64,000 nucleotides of DNA, from positions 1,691,001-1,755,000 of the forward strand of contig CAMQGK010000516.1 in the NCBI GenBank assembly GCA_947000775.1. The letters are read 5' to 3'. This stretch comes from Pterois miles (lineage: Eukaryota > Chordata > Actinopteri > Perciformes > Scorpaenidae). This document shows positions 34,693 through 45,050 of the stretch, in pieces (the first letter of the stretch is position 1; every line of letters starts with the position of its first letter). A program made the position numbers and the translations under genes. The notes beneath the pieces are model-generated. The model had not been told where the DNA came from, made no database searches, and saw only the letters and a list, made by a program, of their open reading frames with translations.

Positions 34693-35820
34693 AAAGGGTA
34701 TCAGTCAGCAGCAGAACATGAGAATAGAGCAGCGGAGAGAGAATTTAATATTAATGAATCAATAGTACGAAGTGGAGGAAGTCAGAAGATGAGCTGCACC
34801 AAGTAAAGAAGACCAAACAGAGTTTCTGAGGGAACTAAGAACAGTGGGTTATTCAGCAGAGAGCAGCAGGTAGAAGAGTCTCTACTGTTTCTATTGGACT
34901 CAAGGCAGCAGTGGTAGTGCTGGACATGAAAATCAGCCTCTTTCCAGGAGCTCCTTCTTGGTGCTTTCTCTCCATACGCACAAAAACTACCATATCGCAG
35001 CAACTGCCAAAGGATTATGAAGAAAAGCTAGTCGTTTTCCACACCTACTGCAAGGACAAGATCACTGATTGAGTGGCTGAGAGAAATCAAGAGACCTAAC
35101 GGCTTTTTCTGCAACTCTCCGTCCCTGTTGATCTGAGACTCCATGCTGCCCATCTCACCAACACTGTTAAAACTAAAGTGAAGAAAACTAATTCGGAGCT
35201 CGCCGTCATTCCGGGTGGATGAACTAAAGAACTCCAACCACTAGATATCGGTGTCAACAGGTCGTTCAGAGTTAAACTGAGAGCTGCGTGGGAGCGTTGG
35301 ATGACAGAAGGCCAACACACATTCACCAAGACAGGGAGGCAACACCAGAGAGAGTTCCTCCACTATCTGCCAATGGATCAGGAAGACAGGAATCATCACT
35401 GAACGGCTAAGTAACAGCAACCAGACTGACTCGGATAATGACCAGACTGACTCGGATAATGACCAGACTGACTCAGGCTGCTTGATGCCGAAGTCGCCCA
35501 ACTGTTTAACTCAGACACTAATGATGAAGGATTTGATGGATCTGTGGACGAGGAATGAACTGAAAAAAACTGAAAGTCAGTGTATTGTTTTGTATTTCGT
35601 GTGTTCCAACTGAAAAATATTGAGAGTTATTGAAGTTATTGAGTTGTTAAATTAATAGAATCAAGTTTGACTTACCTGACCGTTTTATTTCGCTTATAAT
35701 CTGGTGCGTTTTATAATCCAGTGTGCCTTATATATGAAAAAAACCCAGTGATATTGATAGATGATTTATTGATAGTGCGCCTTATAATCCGGTGCGCCGT
35801 ATGGTCCGGAAAATACGGTA
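34693..35820 (+). pseudogene. Dead pogo-like (Tc1/mariner) transposon: helix-turn-helix plus DDE transposase remnant
   Basis: Broken by stops and frameshifts. In order, the sequence encodes: an N-terminal helix-turn-helix-like piece (EHENRAAEREFNINESIVR, from 34693); the DNA-binding part around QQLPKDYEEKLVVFHTYCKD (about 35004-35065); a DSM stretch of the DDE core with an in-frame stop before it (SLLI, stop, DSM; near 35140); and the strongly family-typical TKELQPLDIGVNRSFRVKL and RAAWERWMTEGQHTFTKTGRQ (35220-35332). It ends FNSDTNDEGFDGSVDEE and a stop at 35556-35558. The 3' flank has the TTATAATCCGGTGCGCC repeats and ends GGTCCGGAAAATACGGTA at 35820, the terminal repeat with a TA. The 5' terminus was not found, so it is 5'-truncated or diverged. 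It resembles the CENP-B/pogo transposase class; non-functional. Confidence 0.85.
35421..35473 (+). repeat. 21-bp tandem repeat inside the pogo remnant
   Basis: Two full and one partial copy of CAGACTGACTCGGATAATGAC. The unit is 7 codons long and reads QTDSDND, so it expanded an acidic tail segment in frame, either before or after the element died. Confidence 0.9.
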
Positions 35821-36189
35821 GTTTCATTATTATTATTATTATTATAACGTATTATCATACAATGGTTTGGATATCTAATGAAAAATGTATTCCTCCTTTT
35901 TCAGTTGTTTTCCTACAAATGTCCTTCCTTAGGTTTAGGCAACAAAACCAATCAGTTATGGTAAGAAAAAGATCAATTTGGTTGGGCTTCGGCAACAAAA
36001 CTAAGTACTTAAGTATATACTTAAATACATAACACAAGACAAATCAACACTGGTTTTTGGTTTCTCATGGAACACAAACAACGACCTCCTCCCATTGTGA
36101 AACGACTCATTAGGTTTAAGCAACAAATCTACTTGGTTGATCGCGTAACAGCATAACATAACAATCGTAACAACGTAACTACTGCAAAT
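35821..36189. repeat. AT-rich sequence with GGTTTAGGCAACAAAAC motifs
   Basis: TTAGGTTTAGGCAACAAAAC, GGGCTTCGGCAACAAAAC and TTAGGTTTAAGCAACAAATC occur about 60 and 120 bp apart. I recall a fish repeat with this motif, but the class is unknown. A short ATT run opens the segment. Confidence 0.4.
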
Positions 36190-36266
36190 AAATAATAATT
36201 AATGGTTTAACAGGTGACATTAATTGGTTAAAGTTCTTAATGTCAATTAATTATCAGCATCCCTAG
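36190..36266 (+). mobile_element. hAT-2 fragment, 3' end only
   Basis: GGTTAAAGTTCTTAATGTCA and ATTAATTATCAGCATCCCTA match the right terminus of copies A and C. Confidence 0.6.
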
Positions 36267-37136
36267 TCCTGCATCAAACTGTAGTCCTTACCAATGATCC
36301 TAAACCTGCAGCGATGTAAGAAATATGAAATACAGCTTGTGCTGAACAAATTCAGCTGACATTTTATAAAAGAAAGCACCTATCATCCAATGTATCACAA
36401 TAGATCTGATACAAGTTGATTATTTATCTATGTATTGTAGGAGTTATCAACTGATCAATAGGGAGCACTTCATTTGAATTTAGTTTTGTTTAACAAACAC
36501 TGCACATATGTTAAGAGCACATAACTGAATGATACTATATGAATATCAACACATTTGGCAGCATCAATTCAAATCATGCGCTCACTTTAAACACTTACTA
36601 ATTTTGTGTTAAAGTGCTTTTATGTGACAAGTGCGCAAAAAAAGTGACAAGATCAGATTTTTGCGTCACAGATGAACATTTAAATTCCGTGCCACAGCAG
36701 GTTTCCTGTCATGCCCATAAGGAATACAAAGCACCCACCCACAGTGTGAAGGACAGACTGAAGGGAAAAATAAATACGCAGAGATAAAAGAAGAACGCCC
36801 AGGGGGAAAAAAAGGCAAAACGTAGAAAATGTCCATCACAGCCATCAGCGAAATACATACTGTAAAGCTAATGATAATGACTGATTATACCGCAAAGATA
36901 AACGGGTGAGCTGCTGCACGACACCAAACACCAAAAGCCTGAAAAAGCAGGAACATGCATATGCATGTTCATCAAGCTAAACATTTTTAAAAATACAAAC
37001 TGCAACATATTTAACACCTCTAAAAGTCATTAAATTCTTAAATTGACTGTATATGAGACCTTTAAAGGCCTTGAATTGAACAAAACTGAAGGCACTGTGA
37101 CTTTTAGGCCCTGATTTTTTCAGCCACGCCTCTCAG
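36267..37136. other. Unique sequence, nothing recognised
   Basis: No exon or repeat. A short palindrome GAACATGCATATGCATGTTC lies at 36951-36970. Confidence 0.4.
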
Positions 37137-37446
37137 TGAAAAAGAAAATTCTCTCAGTCTCCATCTCTCCTCTCATCCCTCATCTCTCCATTCCAACCTG
37201 CAGTCTCTATATTCTTGCTTCCTTCTCTCTTTCTGTCATTATCTCTCCCTTCCTCATCCCCTTATCCCCCCTCCCCACCACCACAAATGCTGTCAACACC
37301 ACCTCTCTTTCTTCTTCTCTGTCCCCTTTCAATATCACTCATGCTCTCTCTCTATGCCTTACACCCCATCACCTCCCTCACTCTCTCTCTTTCTCTCTCT
37401 CTTTCCCTCCTTCCCCTCCGTCCCTTTTTCTTTTTTTTATTTCAGT
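37137..37446 (+). repeat. Pyrimidine-rich tract ending TTTCAG
   Basis: About 310 bp of C/T-rich sequence (CTCCATCTCTCCTCTCATCC and similar) ending TTTTTTTTATTTCAG. On the plus strand this looks like an oversized splice acceptor, but the frame that follows stops after about 37 codons and shows no donor, and the supported exons are on the other strand. Confidence 0.7.
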
Positions 37447-37800
37447 GAAAAAGCGTAGTGACTGGGAGCGTCACTCTGTGCGGATAGCTGGGAGCCGTTG
37501 GCGGTTATCGGCTCCTGCAGACTCTCTCTGCCGGTCTGATCTGTCTCCTCTTCATTAAGCAAATACGGCGACGTGGAAATGAAAACATAATAGCTATTTG
37601 ATTTCCAGCGAGATATTTTGCATATTGGTTCGGAGCTGATAGCGGAATTTCATCAAGTCGTTTTTTTTTTTCTCTCTCCTTCTCTCTTCCCTCCCTCTCC
37701 CGCCACCACCACCGCCCCCAACCCCTCCTCCACCACCTCCTTCTTTCCCTCCATCCACATGCTTTAAAAACTGAATTACTGAGCTGGGCCGGCTTTCAGA
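37447..37800. promoter_or_regulatory. Unique island with TCGGAGCTGATAGCGG motif
   Basis: Non-repetitive, GC-balanced. It contains GCGGATAGCTGGGAGCCG, GGTTATCGGCTCCTGCAG (37499-37516), TAATAGCTATTTGATTTCC, and TTCGGAGCTGATAGCGG (37629-37645), whose CGGAGCTGATA core matches the motif at 12346 and 62635. A second pyrimidine tract (37662-37760) bounds it. Candidate regulatory element. Confidence 0.45.
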
Positions 37801-38566
37801 GAGATTTCTTTACATTGCTGGGAAGAGAAAAAAAAGAGAGGAAGAGAGAAATCTGGTTCCCCAGGAAGACTACTTAACCGATTAAATATCCCCCCTATTC
37901 CCATCTTTTTTCTCCCTCTCCCTTTTTGATAACAAGGATGAAAATTTGAAGAATTCACAGTGCTTTAGGTTGACTATACTAATCAGAGATAGGAGTGAGA
38001 AAATTAACTCCTTAATGAGCAGAGCCGTCTCCCTGATAAAGGTCCTGGGGAGGTGGTGGGGTGGGACACTGGCTGAACCTTGGGAGAGACACAGAGACAG
38101 AGAAGAAGAGACAGACGGTGACAAAGCCGACCAGCAGATGGAGGGATGAAGAGTGATGCAGAATGAGAGAGACTGGACACCATGCAGGGGTAACTATTAG
38201 TTTCCCTCCTCTGAGGAGGAGGAGATATTTGCTTATTGGGCATGAGGTGGGCAGGTAAAGAGATAGCAGCAACACCGCCCCTATAGCGCCACAGATACCC
38301 ATAGTGCCTTGCATCAGCGCTGGCCGTGATGGATGGTCCAGTGGCGGGGTATCCTTCATGCCCCCCAGAGAGAAAAACTAGCCCTGGAGGAGAGGATCAG
38401 CAGCCTCTTCACAGCAGGCCTATCTGATAGTCCGGCGCCTCTCAGGAGGACTATTCACCGGCCCGAGTCCACGGAAATAAATCTCCCTGCTGCTGCTTTC
38501 CATGTTGGAACACCATGTAGACCTGATAGCAGTCCCGCCGTGTTACAGCTGCAGCCCGAAGAATAT

Positions 38567-38571
<5 letters not shown>
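37801..38571. promoter_or_regulatory. Unique GC-richer island ending at a CA repeat
   Basis: It carries CCTATCTGATAGTCCGG (38418-38434) and GACCTGATAGCAGTCCCGCC (38520-38539), the latter resembling GACTGATAGCAGCC at 1209. GATAGCAGCAACACCG and CCCCTATAGCGCCACAG lie at about 38260-38300. The 124-residue plus-strand frame at 38333-38707 runs into the CA repeat and has no start context or domain, so I do not call it a gene. Confidence 0.4.

Positions 38572-38657
<86 letters not shown>
38572..38657. repeat. (CA)n microsatellite
   Basis: About 43 uninterrupted CA units. Confidence 0.97.
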
Positions 38658-38659
<2 letters not shown>

Positions 38660-38744
38660 TTGTCCAAGGGTTCTGAGATGAGGAAAGTGGTTCCTATTAA
38701 GAACTAAAAAGAACTGGCAAGTACTGGCAGGCTGGTCGTGTTGT

Positions 38745-39287
38745 TACCTGTTGTTATGTTTTTGCCGGCGTTTATCTGTCTGTTTGTTTGTCTGTTTGTT
38801 TGTTTGTCTGTGTTCAAGATAACTCAAAATCTTATGGACGGATTTGGGGGTGATCCAGAAGAAATCCTGGATTCTGGATCACTTTGAAGTTTTCGTTAAC
38901 ATTGGGGTAAATGGGACCCAAAAAATGGTTTCTCAATATCTCTGGTAATTGTTGCCCAAAGCTCATGAAATTTGACTCTGGGATTTACAATGTGGACTTC
39001 AATCAAATCCCAAAGGCTGATCCAGATCTGATCCAGATGGCAGATTTTATAGCAATTCATATAAAAAATGGGGGTACTCTTACATTTTGGCCTACTGTTC
39101 ATTTAATATTAGAGGTAGAGATTTCTAACAAGCTACACTATCATGTAGCTGAGACAATTCTGCATCTGAAGTATGTCAACGAATTTGATCTAGCTTTAAT
39201 ACTTGAGGAGACGGATCCAGAAGAAACCGCCAGGGGGGAACTATGGTGCTTGGTGGAGGTCTGTGGTCTCCGAGTGCTTTTCTAGTT
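38745..39287 (+). repeat. Unclassified teleost repeat, GTTTGTCTG start, GAGTGCTTTTCTAGTT end
   Basis: It opens with an impure (TTTGTCTG)n stretch, then AACTCAAAATCTTATGGACG, GATCCAGAAGAAATCCTGG and GGGTACTCTTACATTTTGG, and ends GGAGGTCTGTGGTCTCCGAG and TGCTTTTCTAGTT. The ordered set matches an abundant fish repeat I recognise. Its 124-residue frame has no known domain. Confidence 0.65.
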
Positions 39288-41103
39288 CTATCATGTTATT
39301 ATTATTATAATTATTATTTCCAACAACAAAAGCATAACAGTGTGTTAGTCCAGCTCAATGTTTGAAATGGAAAAAAAAAAATAAGTGCCAGTACTCTCTT
39401 ATTCATATGTTGGCTTGTGTGTCAGCTGGTATCAGAAATCTCTTGTATTACTATTTATTCATTATTTCTTTAAGCATGTTATACTGTGTCATCAATCAGC
39501 TGTGGTTTTATTGCTATTATTATACTATGTCGATGCATCTTCTATAATACTCCAATAATATTTTAACTGGAACACTATGGGGTTAAAGCAGCAACAAGGT
39601 GCTACCTTTCTGGTAGTTTCATTTGTAAATTGAATATTTGCTTTTGTTGTTTTCTGTTCTTGAAAACACAAAGTAAGCAAAGGGAAGACATCGCCTTGAA
39701 ATCTATTGTGATGGACGATACTTATACTTATGTTATTCTGTAATTAATCAAATTATTAATACTGCTACATTTAATCCAAAAATACATAAATAAATGAAAT
39801 AAAAAGAAAAAAATGTATAAAAAATCATAGTATATTAGTAGGGTACTTTAATGTTATAGTGGAATTTTTTTTTAGATCTCCACTAATGCTGGATTTGTGA
39901 GGCTGATACTGTGAGTTTTAAAACTTTGAAAAATAAAAATTTAGTAATGTTCTTATTCTTTTTTTCAACATTTTGTTATTGAAAAATACAACTGTCAGTG
40001 CTCTCTGCTGGACATCCAATGTAATGCAAACACAGTTGCTAAATAACCTTTAACATCTTTGACATTTCTGTACTGATGTTTCTGACTGATACAGAGCACC
40101 AATCTGATTTCCATAGTATTATTATAGATTTAAAATTAAATGGACAAAGAACTTTAGAGTGATGGTTAGTGAGTCAAAGGAGTCAGTACAGTACAAGAAC
40201 AAAATCTTCAATTATACTGACACCTGTGATTTAGAAAAAAGGCTGTCATTAAATGGTTTGTCCACCAGAGATCACTGATAAGTTTACTTCAAAATGTAAA
40301 ATGACTCGTGTGTATAAGTGTATTCACACAACAACACTATCAGAAGAAATTCTGTATCTCCACATTACAGTATAATTGCCATTTCAGAGGGTGAAAAGAA
40401 CATCTGGGGTAAATCCAAAGGAAAATAGTTTAGTGCTCCTTGAAACTGTTCGTTGATCACTATAAAGGATTTAACGAGTCTGTTTAAGATCATTCGAGGA
40501 TTTCTTCAACTGTGTGCACAAAAAAGGCATCAATTAATCTAAAATGACTGTATGAGGAAAAGAACAACACAATGTTTCAACAACAGTGTGTCAAAACGGA
40601 ACCACATGACTCACATACTGCGATAACATTTTGGAGATGCTGCATTTCAGCAGATTTCATCACCTTTGACAGAGAGATGGTATCAGGCTCCTCTGACTAA
40701 TACAAATTCACCTCTCTCCATCTCTGAACCCCACATCTGTCCTGCCTCTCGCTGGTTTTATAGAGCTCACTGTGATTTTGGCTGCACTTGGCACACAGTT
40801 CTGGTGTAATGGAAGAATGTTCTGATGCAGTTTTCGCATAAGGCAACATGATAAATACTAAACACCAATCAATGGACAATTTGGTATGACGGAATAATGG
40901 TGTAAAATCTGACTGATAATAAGGATGGGTTTTTCAGGTACCACTATATCATTGAAGCGTCTCATGAATTCAGGGTCTGAAATTAGCAGCTGCCAAAGGC
41001 AGGTAAATTGTTGGCAGTGGCGGGTGGAATTGTCAGGTCATCTGCCACTTTGGCAGACAGGGAAAACGCTACGGATAGGAATAGAGAAGCAGTTCCTCTT
41101 GAG
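39288..41103. other. AT-rich unique sequence
   Basis: Nearly 2 kb without a recognised repeat, exon or RNA gene. The minus-strand frame at 40697-40879 has no splice sites. It may hold old, unrecognisable transposons. Confidence 0.4.
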
Positions 41104-42452
41104 CAGGCGTCGGGAACCTTTTTGGCTGAGAGAGCCATGAACACCACATATTTTTAAATGTAATTCTGTGAGAGCCATACAATATGTTTAAAACTAAATA
41201 TAAGTAAATGTGTGCATTTTATGTAATACCAGCACTTTTAAAGTACAATAAGTCTCTGAATTCTTTTTAATAAGATAATAATAATAATTTTTAATAATAA
41301 TAGATGCAATTTTGGGCTGCACGGTGGTGCAGTGGTTAGCGCTGTTGCCTCATAGCAAGAGGGTCGCAGGTTCAATGCCGGCTTGGGAGTCTTCTGTGTG
41401 GAGTTGTTCTCCCTGTGTAAGCGTGGGTTTTCTCCGGGTACTCCGGCTTCCTCCCACAGTCCAAAGACAAGCTGTTTAGGTTATTTGATGACTCTAAATG
41501 TCCCGTAGGTGTGGATGTGAGTGTGAATGGTTGTCTGTCTCTATGTTGTCTGTCTCTATGTGTCCTGCGATGGACTGGCGACCTGTCCAGGGTGAACCCT
41601 GCCTTCGCCCAATGCCAGCTGGGATCGGCTCCAGCCCCCCCGCGACCCCTAACGGGATAAGCGGTTGACGATGGATGGATAGATGCAATTTTATCATTGC
41701 ATATTAGACACACTGCAGAAGCTGCTCTCTCCACAAAGGTAAATTCCTCTGTCCATTGCTGCTGAAAAGTACGATACTCCTCGTCTTTGTTTCTTTTAGC
41801 CATCTTCTCAAAAGGGTTATTGCAATTAGCTCGTTAACAACTCGATTAAAACGAGCACTACCTGAGCTGCGATGACCCTTTGCGCATGCGCACATAGACC
41901 GCTATTTTGGACAGCAAAATACAGCAACCCAACTTGAGCAAAGTGTCTCTGCCTCGTCTACGTTGCCTACGCGATTGATTGATAGATAGACACAACGACA
42001 TGTATGTTTGCCACTTTCCCGCTGAAATTAGTGGTTTGACACTGTTTCTGAACGCAGATGGAGCCGCTATCAGTCGGCGTTTGTTGAACCAGTAGGTCTC
42101 TCCCCCGGCTGGCGAGCTGCGTCGCCTCCTTCTCACCGCTGCGCGTCTGCTGACGTCGTCGCGCTGAAAACACGTGTGTTTAGTGCGACAGAATTCAAGG
42201 AAGTAAACAATGGAGAGCAAGCGAGTCCTGCGGTGGCCAGTGTTCTTTTCAACGTGATGTTGAAGCGGTAAACAAAGCAGACGCGTATATCAGCCGCATA
42301 TAAGCCGGACTTCCTCTGATCGCTGCCTCATAGCAAACCGGCTTTCTTGTCGCCATGGCAACGGTAAACAGTGACCGTCGCCTAGATGCGAGCCAGACGC
42401 AGCCATCAACAGACCAACATCTGGCTCGCGAGCTGTAGGTTCCCGACCCCTG
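41104..42452 (+). mobile_element. hAT transposon (Charlie-like ends) interrupted by a SINE
   Basis: It starts CAGGCGTCGGGAACCTTTTT and ends GTAGGTTCCCGACCCCTG, imperfect inverted repeats of the CAGGGGTCGGGAACC type. The flanking octamers CTCTTGAG (41096-41103) and CTCTTGAA (42453-42460) match at 7 of 8 positions, the target duplication length of hAT. Subterminal stretches include GAGAGAGCCATGAACACCAC and AGTACAATAAGTCTCTGAAT. The interior has no intact transposase, so it is non-autonomous or decayed. It hosts the SINE at 41314-41678. Confidence 0.85.
41314..41678 (+). mobile_element. SINE-B, complete, with 14-bp target duplication
   Basis: It starts GGGCTGCACGGTGGTGCAGT. The box A-like TGGTTAGCGCTGTTG and box B-like GGTTCAATGCC give a tRNA-like head. 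The body reads CTCCGGGTACTCCGGCTTCC and GGCGACCTGTCCAGGGTG. The tail is GATAAGCGGTTGACGATGG then GATGG repeats. ATAGATGCAATTTT occurs at 41300-41313 and 41679-41692, a perfect 14-bp duplication, so it inserted into the hAT element after that element was in place. Confidence 0.92.
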
Positions 42453-43142
42453 CTCTTGAAAATCGGCTCCTGGTGGTCCGATTCCCTGCGTCTTATGCCT
42501 CTGTGACAACTGATTCCACTATTGATGCTTTCCGACAGTTACGCATGCACAATGACGCAAGGGCAAACTATGTATTATGTTTCAGACCAGAACCACTGCA
42601 GAGACAGACAAAATGCTCTAAAGCATGGTGCTACTATTACTAAACTTGATGGGCGCGTCCTATTTTCCCCTGATAATGCTACACTGTGAAGAACAACTCT
42701 GTGTTGAAATCAACAGGAGAGTTAATAATGTTAGTTGTTAGCAGCTGGTGGGCAGCACAGTCCTGTTTGGATAAATAATGGAGCTACTGACATTAACAGT
42801 GGTGCCACTGAGTTACATTATGCTGCATTTCAGCTCTGTTCAGTACGAATGACTATTGGCTGAAGATAATTCTAACTTTATCATGGTTCAAATCTAATCT
42901 CATAAAATGTATTTGGTGAGAAACTTGAATAAATACAGTTGTCTGAGGGAGATGTTTTCACAGCAATATAAAGACTACACTAGCTCTTAACAGGTTAAAA
43001 CACATAATTAAAACTACTAATGCATTTTTTAAATCAAAGCAAATATTTAAACAGAAATACAATCATTTATTTCTTATACATTCCTATTATTACCATATAG
43101 ATGACAATAAAATGTCAGTACATTGTACAGTACTCCCCTGGG
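42453..43142. other. Unique sequence, nothing recognised
   Basis: No exon or repeat recognised. Confidence 0.4.
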
Positions 43143-43157
43143 GCTTCAGTGTAATTT

Positions 43158-43455
43158 CTCCATCCACCTTCCTGCTTATCCCATTAGGGGTGGGGGGCTG
43201 GAGCCGATTGGGTGAAGGCGGGGTTCACCCTGGACAGGTCGCCAGTCCATCGCAGGGCACATAGAGACAGACAACCACTCACACTCATATTGACACCTAC
43301 GGGAAATTAGAGTCATCTTTAGACTGTGGGAGGAAAACCCACGCTTACATAGGGAGAACATGCAAACTCCATACAGAAGATCCTTAAGCCAGATTCGAAC
43401 CTGCGACTCTCTTGCTGTGAGGCGAGAGTGCTAACCACTGTACCACCATGCAGCC
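43158..43455 (-). mobile_element. SINE-B, reverse, with 15-bp target duplication
   Basis: Reverse copy from CTCCATCCACCTTCCTGCTT to ACCACCATGCAGCC. GCTTCAGTGTAATTT flanks it exactly at 43143-43157 and 43456-43470. It has internal deletions relative to the 41314 copy (for example in the CCAGCTGGGATCGG region). Confidence 0.92.
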
Positions 43456-43470
43456 GCTTCAGTGTAATTT

Positions 43471-44076
43471 GAACACTAATTTACCATGCATTTTATTTTT
43501 TTGTGAAATATGTTGAACATTAAAAAAATGTTATTCCTTCATTTAGTGCAGCCATTTCAAAAGCGTCACATACAATTTTTGAGTGGCAGACAAAGAAATT
43601 ACTTTCCAGCCACAGTGGCAGGCTGCGAAAAAAAAAAAAAATGATATATGTATACATTTTGTGCCTAATGTGTAATGTGGAGACACCTCCTGATGCATTG
43701 GATCAAGTCTTTCCCCTGGTATTCGGTTTCACAACCTTTTCTTCTCTGGCAGCACTTCAGACGCACTGACCCTGACAGACTGTTTCATGTTCCTCAAGGA
43801 TGGCTCACTCCCACATACATCACAGAGGAACAGCAGTCTACAGTTTAAATACAACAAAAATGAGCGTGTTTCTCTGAAAACATACTGAAAAGTGAAACAT
43901 GCATTATGATAAGCATGTAAAGGAATTACAGTGTGTGTTCCAGACAGGAAAGAAAAACTACCAGTGTTCATGTCATCAGATGCAAATTCAATTCAAACTA
44001 ACTTTTCATGTTTCTGTTTCCCATGTAATGTCATTGCCACCAATGCACCAGCTCCCCATGTTTCACATGAACATGC
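43471..44076. other. Unique sequence, nothing recognised
   Basis: No exon or repeat family recognised. Confidence 0.4.
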
Positions 44077-45050
44077 ATGTTCAGTAGGGCTGGGACGCTT
44101 CACCCACCTCCCGATTCAATGCCACCACGATACTTGGGTGCAGATTCAATATGTATTGCAATTCTACAAGTATTGCGATTCGTTATTGCAATTTATTGCA
44201 CACTAGTTTAACACAAGACCCTTGTGAAATAGTTGAATCATACACTTCCAAGGACTTCTACTACTACTTCTAGGATTTCTAATAAAAAAAAGAGTGAAAA
44301 AAATAAAATTTCCCAATGGGGGCGAATAAAGGACTATCTTCTTCTTCTTCTTCTACTTTGTAAAATATAAATTAACCCAGTAAGAATGTTTAATTTCCAG
44401 CATGTATGTAGTTAGAGATGTTCTGAAGTCATGAATCCTGAAATTTATAAGGGACATGTAATGTTTTATACTTCTGGTTAACATAATATGATCAATTCTT
44501 ATTTCTACACATGTACGTTGTATACACAGTTCCCTTTGTTAACACCTTATAAGTAGCAGTCACTTCTGCTAAATTTGCCAAGTCTAGCTAATCTAACTCT
44601 CCCGTCTGCTCCAGTCTCTTTATACATCCATGGTCAGCTCCATTGGGCCATTTGCATGCATTATTCCTATATGTCAGTATATGGGTGCTCTACAGTTAGC
44701 ATGCAGCTTTAGCCATGATGTCTAGCTCTGCTTTTTCTGCAGCATGTGAAACCCAAAGTGTTTCCATACTTTAGTGTATGTCTTGTGTTTATCACGTTGG
44801 ATTTAACATGTGAGAGTGCAGGTCATATCCATGCAGACCCTCCGACGTTTTCTACTGTCTTGTTTCAGCTCACTCATGTTTGTTTTGGTTGAAGGATACG
44901 GAATGGATATGACGTCACATTATTCAGTCTACAACAATAAAAGCAGTAACTTCCTTTTACCTCTGCATAGACTCAAATGAAGCAAATATATCAACTCTAG
45001 TATTAAAAAAATCAATATCAAAGATTTTTTTCCCCGCCCCTAATGTTCAG
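44077..45050 (+). mobile_element. hAT-1 copy 4: complete, with perfect 8-bp target duplication
   Basis: The element runs 44085-45042, from TAGGGCTGGGACGCTTCACC to TTTTTTTCCCCGCCCCTA, flanked exactly by ATGTTCAG at 44077-44084 and 45043-45050. An 8-bp duplication with TAGGG-type ends places the family in the hAT superfamily. No transposase frame exists. It is the reference copy for defining family ends. Confidence 0.9.
44290..44356 (+). mobile_element. SINE-A-like 3' tail fragment inside hAT-1 copy 4
   Basis: AGAGTGAAAAAAATAAAATT, TCCCAATGGGGGCGAATAAA and GGACTATC followed by (CTT)n match the SINE-A tail. Other hAT-1 copies lack this segment at the same point, so it is a later, strongly 5'-truncated insertion. 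Confidence 0.7.

Noticed and set aside
37136..37558. 140-residue plus-strand frame
   Set aside because: Most of it is the pyrimidine tract; only the last 37 codons are complex and they lack a donor.
38333..38707. 124-residue plus-strand reading frame
   Set aside because: It ends in His-Thr repeats from (CA)n and has no domain or splice signal; the underlying DNA is better seen as a non-coding island.
39288..41103. Host gene in the 1.8 kb repeat-poor stretch
   Set aside because: Frames are short, AT-rich and without paired splice sites; nothing coding could be supported.
41300..41692. CRISPR-like or short direct repeats
   Set aside because: The paired ATAGATGCAATTTT is a SINE target duplication; no array with spacers exists in the window.
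41372..41803. 143-residue minus-strand frame
   Set aside because: Mostly the SINE-B sequence read antisense; the same peptide pieces recur at the other SINE-B copies.
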